A stretch of 64,000 bases of DNA from Apiospora phragmitis (taxonomy: Eukaryota; Ascomycota; Sordariomycetes; Amphisphaeriales; Apiosporaceae): the NCBI GenBank assembly GCA_038363925.1, contig JAQQWL010000006.1, positions 786,501 through 850,500 on the forward strand. The letters are read 5' to 3'. Position 1 is the first letter of the stretch, and every line of letters starts with the position of its first letter. Position numbers and translations under genes: made by a program. The notes beneath the pieces were generated by a model that was given only the letters and a program-made list of their open reading frames with translations, was not told the origin of the DNA and ran no database searches. Positions 23,095-34,199 of the stretch are shown in pieces.

Positions 23095-23295
23095 AGATTT
23101 AAATTATTAATAAAATCTTTATAATTATTAAATAAGCTTTTATACGTATATATAAATAAGTTTTAAGTTTAATCGAAGTTATATTATTATATTTTATTCT
23201 TTATATTTATCTCTAGTACTAGCTATAAGGGGTATCGTATATCCCTCTTAATAAAATAAAAAAAAGTTTCGTACGCGTAGGTATATAGCTGTTAT
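23095..23295 (-). repeat. Copia LTR fragment
   Basis: This shares with three other places in the island (30505-30695, 31000-31209, 39625-39849) the order TTAAATAAGCTTTTATACGTA, then CTATAAGGGGTATCGTATA, CCCTCTTAATAAAATA and GTACGCGTAGGTA. It stops at about 23293, where the tRNA-like repeat begins, and lacks the outer GCTATTCTAATA end found in the other copies. It is probably a truncated LTR of the copia-type element or a solo LTR. Confidence 0.55.
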
Positions 23296-23425
23296 AATAC
23301 GTGTGGACTAACCATTACGCTACAAAGCAAAAGCTTCGGAAATGACTCTTCGGGTTATTTCTATCTAATTCTACGCCTTAAGTGCTACCCGCGGGGGACC
23401 AACCCGCCGATCGTAATATTATACC
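23295..23425 (-). repeat. tRNA-like short repeat, copy 1
   Basis: On the minus strand it contains CTTTGTAGCGTAATGGTTAGTC, which resembles a tRNA A box and D arm. Upstream lies a hairpin (GAAATAAC...GTCATTTC type) and a conserved block with GGCGGGTTGGTCCCCCGCGGG and AGCACTTAAGGCGTAGAATTA. The 3' half of the tRNA-like part is missing: after about 35 bases the sequence runs into the copia LTR. This copy is the least RIP-altered of the three and has several TG and CA dinucleotides left. Confidence 0.5.
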
Positions 23426-23587
23426 CTCTCTCTAAAGGTATGCCCTTATACCTAAAGCGATAAACCCTTAATATTATATAATTTATTTAAGCTCGGTATA
23501 GAAAAACTCTAAAGTTTTTATATAAATAACTAATCCGTACAAGGCCTTACTTATTTACTAGCGATCTTATTTAAATAGCTAAAAAGA

Positions 23588-23790
23588 GCTCTTATTTAAT
23601 AAGTATAAGAATCGAACCTACGTCTTTTATTTAATAAAAGCGAAAAGTTATTATATTATAATATATATAAACTAATTACTACGCTATAAAATAAAAGCTT
23701 CGGAAATAACTTTTCGAGTTATTTCTATCTAATTCTACGCCTTAAGTACTACCCCGCGAGGGACTAACCCGCCGATCGTAATATTTTTAT
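23588..23790 (-). repeat. tRNA-like short repeat (SINE-like), copy 2, with A and B boxes
   Basis: The tRNA-like part (23698 down to 23588, 111 nt) starts GCTTTTA and ends TAAGAGC, which can pair as a 7-bp acceptor stem. It carries TAGCGTAGTAATTAG (A-box-like) and GTAGGTTCGATTCTTAT (B-box-like, with GTAGG able to pair with CTTAT using G-U). Copy 1's hairpin and GGGTTAGTCCC block are present upstream at 23699-23790. It is longer than a normal tRNA, so it holds an intron or an extra arm, and RIP has altered it. It is unlikely to be a working tRNA gene. It abuts the truncated end of the copia element. Confidence 0.45.
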
Positions 23791-24608
23791 ATAACTCTTA
23801 AAAGGATATAATATCGATTATAAGCCTCTTTTCGTTTATTATACCTAGCTTAATTACTTAGTTATAAAGAGACCTCGAATTTATATAAAAGGTTATTAGT
23901 ATATTTTAAAATCTTAAGGTTTATACGATTCTTTTAAGCGTAGTACTTTATATAATACCGCTATTTATATTAAAAGTTATACCGTATAGTTCGCTAATTA
24001 ATACGCTTCGTATAACTCTTTTATATTTCGTTAAGCTTTAATAAATAATATTATTTTAAATTTCGAACTAGTCCTTTATATAATTTATTTCTTAGCTTAA
24101 TAAGATTAAGTATTTAAGTTAAGAAATTAAGTTTTCGTTATTTATAAACGAGCCGTTAATAAAGATATATATCTTTATATAATAAAGGTTAAACGGGATA
24201 TATTTTAGGCCGCGTATTAAGTTTTAAATTTATTAATTAATACGCTCGTTTAAGCTCTTAATATCTTTATTTTTTAAGGTTTATATTTAAGCGGCGATAG
24301 ATAAGTTATACGCTGCTTTTAATTAATAAATAAAAGCTAGATATGCTTTTTTTATACGTTAAAAGATATATTACTAGTTTTTATTAATAGCTTTTAAATC
24401 GATAAGCTTTAATTAATTAGTTTATTCCTTTTATTCAAAAAAGATATCGTACGATTTTAATTAAATCTTACCTCCGTTAAATTCGATTAGCGTATTTTCG
24501 GTTAAGATACTCTTTAGTTTTATACGAAATTATTCCTCTATTAGCTTTTCTTCCTCTTTTTTAAAAAAGGGGTTATAACGGAGCTAAACGTATCGTCGGT
24601 TTAAATTA

Positions 24609-26430
24609 ACGTATTTTATAAGCGAATATCTTATTCTTTTATACCCCTTTTAATAAAATATAAGTTAATTTTATTATAACATATTTAATATATTAAAATT
24701 AATCGGAATCTTTATTTCTAGATACTTTTATATTATTCTAATAAGTACGCGTATTATACCCGGGCGCTCCGTAAATTTTATAGCGTTATAAACGTGTCCT
24801 AAACGTTCTCGTATAACTACTCTTTCGACACGATTCGTTTTATAACTGTTTATTAATATCTTTTTAAAATTATAAATCTTTTTTAGCTTATATATAAAGT
24901 AATCCTCTATTTTATAGCCGTTTTTTTTATATAACGACGCCGGCTAAGCATTTTATTTACCTTTTAAAGTGTTACGTTCTTATTTTTTAAAAAAGTAACT
25001 TAGTATATAATATATATTATAGCTTTTATAATTTAATTAAAACTAATTAAAACAAATATTAAAAAGTTATTTTAATACCGTATAATATAGTTTCGAATAA
25101 ATTTAATTTAAAATTAAGTTTTAATTAAATTATTTAAAGTTTTTAATTCTTAAAAAATAAATAAGCTAAAAAATATCCTTAAAAATATTAAAATATATAA
25201 TATTATACCTAATTATAAAATAATATATTTTAAATTATACGGAACGAATCTTATTTTTCGAAAAGCTCTTTATATATTCGAAACGATAAAAATTGCTTGG
25301 AACGCTTTTAAAAACGTTAATAAGAAATCCTCCTTTAAGATATAAGTAATATACGCCCGTATAAAATATTTAATTTCTTTCTCGTACGCCCTTTTTAATA
25401 TACGAAAATAGCTGATATTAAAAAGTTAAAGCTTATATAATAAATAAAAAGGTATATAAAGTATAATAATCGAATTCTTTTTATAATAGAGCTCGAAAAC
25501 TATCGAGTAATAACTTTTATAGCCGTTTAAGATTAAGAGGCGATAATAACCTTTCGTATAAAACTTAATATATTAATTAAAATATCGAATCTAGTATTTA
25601 CCTCTTTTATTTATAGTTTAATTATTTTTAATAATAACGATCACCTAGTCTTTCGGTAATAAGCTGTTTTCGTATTAAGAAGAGAGGTGCGTTTTCCCGG
25701 TAGAGATAATATACGGAAGGATAGCGTAACCGTATAATCCGACGCTTTAAATAATTATAACTTATTCTCGGTTCCTTTACTATATTACTCTAAGTTTTCC
25801 GCGTTAATTAAAAGTGGTTATAATTATTTCGGACGAGATTTAGCTTATAAAAAAGCCGGTCTTATCGAAGTTATAAATATCCTCCTCTTAGATCTCATAT
25901 TTATAAATTATATTACGTATAAGGGTAAACTACGCGTGATACGCGTCGGGATTTTTATAAAGGACTCTTTAATTAAAACGCATCCGGAGGTTTAATTATT
26001 ATCGTACGAAATTAAAGGCTTAATTAACGCCGACGCGTCCCGCGTTACGTAAATTAAGTAATTAATTCGTTATATTTTTTATACTATTTAAACGGGGGAG
26101 GAAACGATCGCGTATTTAAATTAATAATATATTAAATAATCGTATTTTCTTAGAAATTTAAAAATTTTAAAAATTTATAAATATTTCGTATTATATAAGT
26201 TAATTATTTTATTTACGTTATAAAGTTTTTAATAAAATATAATAAATTAATATAGCTTTTTATACGTTTAAAATTAAGTCTTAAAACGTTTAAAACGTTA
26301 GAATTATATTACTCTTTTTTAAAGTTATAACATTTTCAGACGTAAAAAAATATAAAAAAGGTTAAAGCTATAAAGAAATTTATAAAAATAGAACATTCGC
26401 TTGTGTAGGATATTCGCTTGTAGGATACGT
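24609..26430 (-). mobile_element. Fot1/Pogo-type DNA transposon, copy 2, nested in copia copy A
   Basis: This is colinear with the 19010-20846 element along its whole length and in the same direction. It shares, for example, TAATATATTAAAATTAATCGG near the left end and ATTCGCTTGTAGGATACGT at the right end. The left terminal repeat is shorter: one of the two AAGCGAAT blocks is missing. A TA precedes the left end (24607-24608). The right flank reads TTATCGG, so a clean TA on that side is not seen. The transposase relic on the minus strand is also full of stops. Differences from copy 1 are mostly C/T and G/A. Confidence 0.82.
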
Positions 26431-29400
26431 TTATCGGGTTAATTTATTATACGATTAAGTATACGCCTGTGTAATATCTCGTAGCTCGCTTTATACGTTA
26501 AAGTTTCGGATTAGGGTCGGTCCGAGGGCTAAAAAGAGTCTTTAGCTCATCCGCTAGATTATTAGTAACTAGGTTAAAATAGCCTCCTTTTTTATATCTT
26601 TATAGCCTTACATTACGAGCTTAGATTTCTCGTACGGCTTCGTAGTTTTATTTTTGATCTCTTATATAAGCCGTGTTTTAAAGATTCTCCGGCCGGTATA
26701 CTTATTCGGGTTAAATTAAATAAATTCGAAAACCTTTTATATAATGAGATTATTAATCTCTTTCGCTTTAAACTCTTAAAACGGATATTTAGACGAGGTA
26801 ATAACCTCGTCTTGTCGGAGTTTAATTATTAGGTCGTAATTCTCTTATTCTTTTTAAGTAAAAAATACGGCGGTTAGAGCGTTTTAAAATAAATGTTTTC
26901 TAGGTCGTCCTCGGCCACGTCGTGCGGGAGTTATCGTAATTTCCTCGGCTATCGGTTTGGTATTTAGGGTATTCGCCGGCTGTTTCGGATCTGTTTATAA
27001 TTCCGGTTATTCGTACGGTTTTCCGGCTTCCTCCCGGTAGTACGGCTTGATTTAAATTACTTAAAAAGCTTTTAAACCGTTTAAGGTATTTACTCGAATC
27101 GTACGGTTTTCGATAGCTGCTATCTTATATAGTCCGGTTTATCCCTTTTTTTCTCGCTAAACTAAGACTATTCCGGAGCGGAAGTATTAAGATATCGTGA
27201 ATAGCTGGTTTATTCCGGGTATTTAGAGCTCGGTAAATATCGACATTTGTACGTATTTTCCGAAGTATTTTTATTACTTTCTATACGGCTTCTCTTCGTG
27301 CTTAGATCTCTAGTAACGGAGGTAAGTTCTCGTCGATACGAGGGTATATTTTAAATACGAGTAAGGTAAGTACTAGGCCGTTGGGGCTAACCGTATCGTT
27401 TAAAGCTTTAATTATTATTTAAAGTATTATTTTAGCATTTATTTAATAACCGAGATCTTTTTAAAAAATATTAAAGGCCTTATATAGCGAAATATATACT
27501 CGTTTAACTTTATTTATTATTTAATAAGCTTTAATAAGTATTTATTTATAAGTAATTATTATTATTTATATATAATTATAAAACTTTTTATAAATGTATT
27601 TAAATTATATGAAATATAATTAAAAGGTCTTTAATATATATATATTTAATATTTATATAAAATATTTTAAATATTTTATATATTAAATAAATATAAGAAT
27701 ATAATTATTTAAAAAAAACGTATTTAAATCGATTATATAAAGTATGTTTTATTCGTTAATATAAATAACGTTTATAATAATTTTATAATTAAAATCGTAT
27801 TCGTTTTATAACGAGAATTTAAATCTTTACGGCGCCGGATCGTATAATTAATATTAAGAGTAAAACTTCTAGATCTTATTAAGAATAGTAGGGTTAATAT
27901 TATCGTAATTAGCGTTTTTAAGAGAGTATAGAACTTTTTTATATAAAGGTGTCCGAACTGTTAATAAAGGTATTAAAGCTATTTTTCGGTAAAGTATAAC
28001 GTCGCTTTTATACAGCCGGTATTAAAAAACGAGTGTTTTTAATTTTTAATTATAAAGAGTATTTTTTTATATAATAAAATTAAAGGTATTATTATAATAC
28101 GCTTTAAGCCGGTCGGCGTTATATAACGAGAATAAGAAAAGGGTTATAATATTTAAAATATAATACCTAGTTATTTTTAATCGGTTTCGTATATTAATTA
28201 ATTTAATCGACGAAATAGGTTTTAAGCTTCCGAATTTAATTTCGGCGCTTTTTAAGGTTTAATCGATCTGTACGTCTAGGTTTTTTTATATATAAGCTTT
28301 TATTTAAAGCTTTTCGATTATTAAAAATAAGGCGGCGCCGGTATTTTAAAGCTTTTTTTAAAAGTCTAGCTATACGGGTTATTAAGGTTAAATTAGTCGG
28401 CTTATACGATAATTTTTAAAAAGTAAATATCCTCGCTAGTAAGCCGGTAGTAGAACGCGGCGTCTATTAAGTAAGTGATATTTTATCGTGTATTTTCTAG
28501 ATCGAGATAATCGTACTCCTTTTTATTATTTTTTAGCTCCTCTTTTTTGCTTTTTTAGTTTCGAACGAAATCCTTATATTCGTTTTAAGTAAAGAGATCT
28601 TATTTAATATTATTATACGTTTAAAAGTATTAGGTTATTATACGAGTTTATTTTTCGGCTAGGTAATTTATTAATTAATAGCCTTATTTATAGTAGATTT
28701 AATAAGTTCTTTATTCGAACTGCCGTTTTTTATATGATAGCCTAGGTCGGAACTTGTTTATAGGTCGCTGGTTCCTGTCCTGTCTTAGTAGTCGACTGTT
28801 ATATAGTAATTTATTATTATAAGCTAGTCGGTTTCTTTTTATATAGTTATTTATAAACCGTTTATTAATTAAGTACGTGTTTATAGCCGGGTTTCGATAT
28901 AGCTTTTCCGTTAAATATTACTTCGAGAGCCTTTAGTCCGCTACTATACTTAGTGATGCTCAAAGGTTTAAGAATAACGCTTTATACGTTAGCTTTTAAT
29001 AAATAAGAGCTAATAAAAATTCCGGGATTTTTTAATAGGCTCGTACGATTAAAGTATAAAGAGCGACCTCTTTTTTAAATTCTTTTCCGAGGGCTCGTTA
29101 TACGAGTTAAAGCTTGTTTAATAGGATTTTTAAAACTTTAATAAATTATTTCTCGGCGTTTTTATTTATACGAAAAAGGTTATTATTTAATTTATAAAAT
29201 ATTATACGTAATTTATTAAGTAATATATTTCGTTTTATTTCTTTTCGAGTTTAATATAATTAAAATAAAATGCTTCTATACGGCCGGAAAGAATATTCGA
29301 GAAGATTATATAATATTAATTTTTTAATATATTTAGCCGTCGGTATATTTTAATAAATATCCGTACTTTATTATAAAAGATACTATACGGCTTACTAATA

Positions 29401-30504
29401 TAATTCTTTTTCTTTTTTTATATTTTTAAAAAGGTAACGACCTTATTTTAATCGATTTTATTATTATAAATAGCTCGGCTTAAAAGGATATCGTACTCCG
29501 TAACGTACGTTAGATTAAATAATCGTACGGTCTAGTTTAGCGGTATCGGAGTTAAAAAAAGGAAAAGGACGATGTCTTGCAACGCTTAGGTACTTAGGAT
29601 TCGGGGTTAAATTCGGGCCTAAAGTATCCCGTAATGTCGCGAACGATTACTTCGTATAAAGACCGGGTATCTCTCGTTTAGGCGGCGGTTATTCGACTAT
29701 CTATTCTCGAAAAGAGTATAGAATATCCTCTTTTAAGTTTCCGAAATCGGTTCTGCCGGTCGGTCCTTTTAGTATACGGGAGCGGCCGGTGATATTAATT
29801 ATATAAGCTTACTTTTAAAGAATCCGCCTACCGATATATTAACTCCGTTTGCCTCGAAGTAATAATAAAGCTTTTTTTAAAATATACGGTTAATTTAATC
29901 GAATTAATATTTAATTTATCCTTTAAATTTTATATTAAACGTTTTTTAAAAAAACGTTCTTTTTATTTTTAATATATAATATTTTAAAAAGTATTATACG
30001 AGGTATGTTGTGAGTAGTTTAAGTATTATTTCTTCGAAAAGTATGTTTAAAAGTTCGAGTTCTTAAAAAGCGAGGTTAATATTCCTTTTCTAAACCGCTA
30101 ACGAGATCCCGGTATTTTAGGATACTTTTTCGTATATAAGTAGTTTAGAGTTTAAGGTTATCGGTTTATCTTAGCTCGGTACGTCCGGGCTCGATCTCGA
30201 TTCGCCGACCGTAATTAATTCTACTTTAATAGGGGTTATTATTTTATAAATCGTATAATAAAAGGTTATTTAAATATATAATTATATATAGCTTAACTAG
30301 TTTCGCGTATAATTCGAAACTTAATCTCCTCCCTATAATATATATTTAAAAAAAGGGGTTCCTCCTCGTATAATTAATTCAGTTCGGCTCTTCCTCCGAA
30401 TCTTTAACGGGCGGAAATTCTCGGGGCTCCTTAGTACGGTCGCCCTTATATTAATAAGGGTGTAAAATCGTCTCTTTACTCTTATTAATTTATAATCGCT
30501 ATAA

Positions 30505-30695
30505 GTAATTATTAATTAATATTAAATAAGCTTTTATACGTATATATAAATAAGTTTTATATTTATTTCTAATATTAGTTATAAGGAGTATCGTATACCC
30601 CTCTTAATAAAATAAAAAAAGGGTTCGTACGCGTAAATACGTAGCACCCCTATTAAAGTAATATAAAAAACCTTAATTCCTATTATTTTAATAAT
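30505..30695 (-). repeat. LTR at the 5' end of copia copy A
   Basis: It has the LTR order TTAAATAAGCTTTTATACGTA, GTATCGTATACCCCTC, TTAATAAAATA, GTTCGTACGCG and TAAAGTAATAT. The outer end is decayed (CCTATTATTTTAATA in place of the GCTATTCTAATA of the better copies). Limits are approximate because the RIP-altered ends are hard to place. The segment 30700-31000 to its right shows no recognisable element. Confidence 0.6.
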
Positions 30696-30999
30696 AATTA
30701 TAATATTAAAATAATAATAAACTATAATTAATAATTAAGTAATTAAAAAAATAACCCCTCGTATTTAATTAATATAACTTATATAATAAGAAAATTTAAT
30801 ATTATAAAAAAAGCCGAGGGTATTTTAAACATTACCGATATTAATGTTTTATCGAATTTAATATATTTAAATCGAAAGGTTTCATTAGTTTATTACACTA
30901 TCGTGTATATTTATTATAAAGCGCCTTGTTATCGTCGGTTAACTCGCGGTCGTTTATTATTAAAAATACTTAGCGTTATTTATAAAAGTAAGCTTTAAA

Positions 31000-31209
31000 G
31001 CTATTAAATAGGCTCTCGTACGTACGGTGGTTCCGGTTTTAATCGGGGTTTAATCGTTCTTATTCTATTATTTATATTTATTTTTAATACGAGCTACGAG
31101 GGGTATTATATACCCCTCTTAATAAAATAGGAAAGGGGTTTATACACGTAGGTACGTAGTACTTTTTTTTAAAGTAATATAGATAGCTTTAATTCTAACT
31201 ATTCTAATA
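31000..31209 (-). repeat. Additional (solo?) copia LTR
   Basis: A fuller LTR copy: GGTTTAATCG, TACGAGCTACGAGGGGTATT, ATACCCCTCTTAATAAAATA and GTAATATAGATAGCTTTAAT, ending ACTATTCTAATA at 31209. Read on the minus strand the outer end is TATTAGAATAG, which fits a TG start changed to TA by RIP. No matching element body adjoins it on either side, so it looks like a solo LTR. The segment 31210-32050 holds no recognisable coding relic. Confidence 0.55.
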
Positions 31210-32052
31210 TTAGTAGTTTTTTATTTTAATAATAAAATTAGCCTGTTCCCTTTTTAAATACGAGTCTTTCCTCCACGAGGGTCTCATACGGTTAGGTTGT
31301 TTTAATCCGGTATTAAGTACTTATTTAAACCGTATAAGTAATATTATACCTTCTTAACGTTGTTTTAGCTAAGTGGCAGGTTTATTCGATTAATTATTCT
31401 AGTCGTTCGTCCGAAAGTAGTAATAGTAGTGGGAGGACCGTCGCATATCTTAATATATTATACTTCGTAAAGGATTAATAAGAGTAGTTTTATAAGTAAA
31501 TATTTTTTCGTACGTAAATAATTCGTATAATATAAATTCCTTTTTTTATATATATATATTTATAAATATATATATATATATTCGCGCGATATTTAATTAA
31601 TAAATTATTAGTTTTTTCGGTATTATTATTATTAACGTAATTAATTATAACTAACGCTAAATAATATTATTAACTTTTTTAATTTAAAATCGGTAAGCTA
31701 TACTTATATTTTATATTAATATATAATATATTTTTTTTTTAATTTTTAATATTTATTAATTTTATACGATAGGATAAGGAAGTTCGCGTTTATAACTTGC
31801 CGAGCCGCGATATTAAAATATGCGTGCTGGTAAACAATAATATTCGCCGCTTATTCGCTCGTATTATTTAGTACGAAGGTTATTTTTATACGGTTCTTAT
31901 CTAGTCGCGCGGTAATATTAATAGCGTTTATAATAATCGGTACGTTTAGTTCTGTATTCCGTTTTATAAGTGCGTTCGTTTTAACGGATATTAGGACGGC
32001 GCTTGTATTTCGTGCGTTTAAGCTTTGTACGGTAACCGGTATTCGTACTATA

Positions 32053-33972
32053 AGCCAGCTGACGGTGCTACGGTCACCCTATGTAACGGCGACCCCTAAA
32101 TTTAGATAGCCCCTGACAGCACCATATATAAATCAGTATATAAACTAGTTAGCTTTTAATTTATAGTTAATTAAATAATACCATCGTCTTCCTTTTCTTT
32201 TCCTCTTTCCGATGGGCCGTAAACTTAACGAGTTAGTATTGTAACGCGCGATTTAAGATGTTATAAATGGCTCGTTAATAAAATAAGCCGCCGAGAAGTA
32301 TAATGTTCCTAAAATAATTTTAAGGGCTCGGATTCACGGCCGTAAGACTATAAAATAACGGAATAAGTCCTTTCAAGCCTTGATAATAGCGGAAGAGTTT
32401 TAGATCGTAATTTAATGCCTTATATAGTATGATTTAGGCTGCTTATTAACGTATATTATTTTCTGGATGTTCGTTTAACGGACTTTTTAAGCTAACGGGA
32501 TTAATATAATACTCGGTAAATATTAAGTTAAAAGATTTATTACTCGCTACATATTTATTAGTGCTACTTTTTTTAAAAGGATAAATTTCTTAAGGTTTAA
32601 TGTAACTTCTATAAAAAAAATTATCGAGTTTTTCGAGCGGCTCAACAATCCTATTTTAAAATCGATCCCTTTAGAGTTTCGGTTTAATATCGACGAGATC
32701 GGTAATTAGCTCGGCTGTAAAACGAATATAATAATTATTGGACTTATTGGAATAAAAAGAATATTAATTATAAACTCCCTTAACCGAGAATAGGCTTTTG
32801 CGGTCGAATATAATAACGCTTTAAGCCGAGCCTTACCTCCTTTTATTATATTTAAAGGTTAATAGGTCTAATAGTAATAGTTTCTGGAAGAGGAGGACTC
32901 GTTAACGGATGCCATAGAGGATTAGGTTTTTACGGCATCCCCTAAAAGCTGGACTAATAAAGAGTTAGCTTTAGTATGGCTAAATAAGGTCTTTATTCTT
33001 TATATAAAGCTTAAAAACGAGGACTAGTAGCGGTTTATTATTTTGGATAGTTACGCTAGCCACGTAAACAAGGATTTTATTATAACGTGTTTAAAATATA
33101 AAATATAGCTTTTCTTTTTTTCGGCATACTCGTTATACTTATTATAACCCTTGGATTTTAATCCCTTTAATATGTTAAAAGATACTTATTATTAAAAAAT
33201 AACTTTATATTATATAGGGCTTAATAATATAAATATAAGTAAGAGGGATTTCTTCCGGTATTACGAGCTAGTTAGAAGGTTTACTTTTCGACCGTATATA
33301 ATAATTAGCGGCTAAGCCGTAATTAATATATTCCCTCGCGATATTAATAAGCCCCTTAATAGCCGAAACCGGAGGATAAAAGACTAGGTAGAGGTAAGAT
33401 TATTTAAGCCTCCCCCCGACGTTTTTAATAAATAATTCTCTTTTATAGCGTTATTAATACTTACGACTAGCCGCTAAATTAAAAAGTTGGCGGATACGTT
33501 TAGTAGTAATAATATTATTTTTAATAGCGCAACGCGCCGGGTTTTATTCCGGAAGCTTTAAAAGAGTTTAAATACTTTAAACGGCTAAATCGGTTAATTA
33601 GAGTACGAGAAATTAATTTTAAAAAGTAATTTAAAAAAATAAAGAGGTAAAAAGAGGAAAAGAGTAATGCTTAATTTTAATTAAAAGTTTACGCGTATAC
33701 GAAATATTATAGTAGTTAAGAGGGAAATAAATAACGTTATACCGGAACCCTAAGCTATTACTCTTTTATCGTCGGCGCCGGAAGCCGTTATAATTGAATC
33801 TAACTTTGAATTTAAGATTAAGAGTGTTATAAAAGCATTTCGGGACTGAAACGGTGTTTTTAGAATTTTATATTAATTTTTTATTAAATTATTCGTATTA
33901 TTATTATATAGTATTATTGTTAGTTTTTGGGGTCGCCGTTGTATAGGGTGACCGTAGCACCGTTAGCTGGCT
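32053..33972 (+). mobile_element. Fot1/Pogo-type DNA transposon with TIRs of about 44 bp, lightly RIP-affected
   Basis: The left end starts AGCCAGCTGACGGTGCTACG and the right end is its inverted complement, with a handful of transition-type mismatches over about 44 bp (to the GGCGACCCC block). TA lies directly outside both ends (32051-32052 and 33973-33974). The 1920-bp length is usual for Fot1-like elements. It keeps more CA and TG dinucleotides than its surroundings and long readable stretches of transposase. This implies a later arrival than the other elements of the island. It is still dead because of stops. Confidence 0.92.
32212..33680 (+). pseudogene. DDE_1 transposase pseudogene of the Fot1/Pogo-type element
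   Basis: The reading frame starts at the ATG at 32212 (MGRKLNELVL) and remains mostly in one frame. It includes an N-terminal helix-turn-helix relic (AAEKYNVPKIILRARIHGRK), FRFNIDEIGN (the DE region), LDSYASHVNKDFIITCLK and a PLDFNPFNMLKDTYY block. These match the LDGHxSH...LQPLD...LK signature of the family. Interruptions are mainly TAA or TAG at places where Gln or Trp codons are expected. That is the direct mark of RIP on CAA/CAG and TGG. The 3' end of the reading frame is approximate. Confidence 0.85.
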
Positions 33973-34199
33973 TAGTTTAAGATTCGTGAACCTTAATCCC
34001 GATAGTGATAAGAATAGAGGTGGTGGTAGAATTAAAGTAATAGTCGTATAATGATAAGTTAGTAATAAATAAAGTAAATAATTTTTATATATATATAGGT
34101 AGCGTTTTTATACGGTTATTTTCGTTATATTACCCGTTTAAGTTATAATGTATTACGGTTTTTTTTTTAATTTTTATACGATACTTAATAGATAAAATA

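Larger units (their letters stand above)
23785..30695 (-). mobile_element. Ty1/copia-type LTR retrotransposon copy A, RIP-inactivated and interrupted
   Basis: This is homologous in order and direction to the element at 34270-39849. Coding runs on the minus strand. An integrase C-terminal relic reads G*TGLYKIAAIENRTIRVN (about 27080-27150), with a stop where the family has Trp. Reverse-transcriptase relics follow at lower coordinates (26440-26700). Integrase before reverse transcriptase is the Ty1/copia order. Upstream pieces such as the block around 27240-27400 correspond to the region before GPYK. The 5' LTR is at about 30505-30695. The element is split by a 1.8-kb Fot1-type insertion (24609-26430) and is truncated in the RNase H region at about 23785. 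Net element length is about 5.1 kb. Confidence 0.75.
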
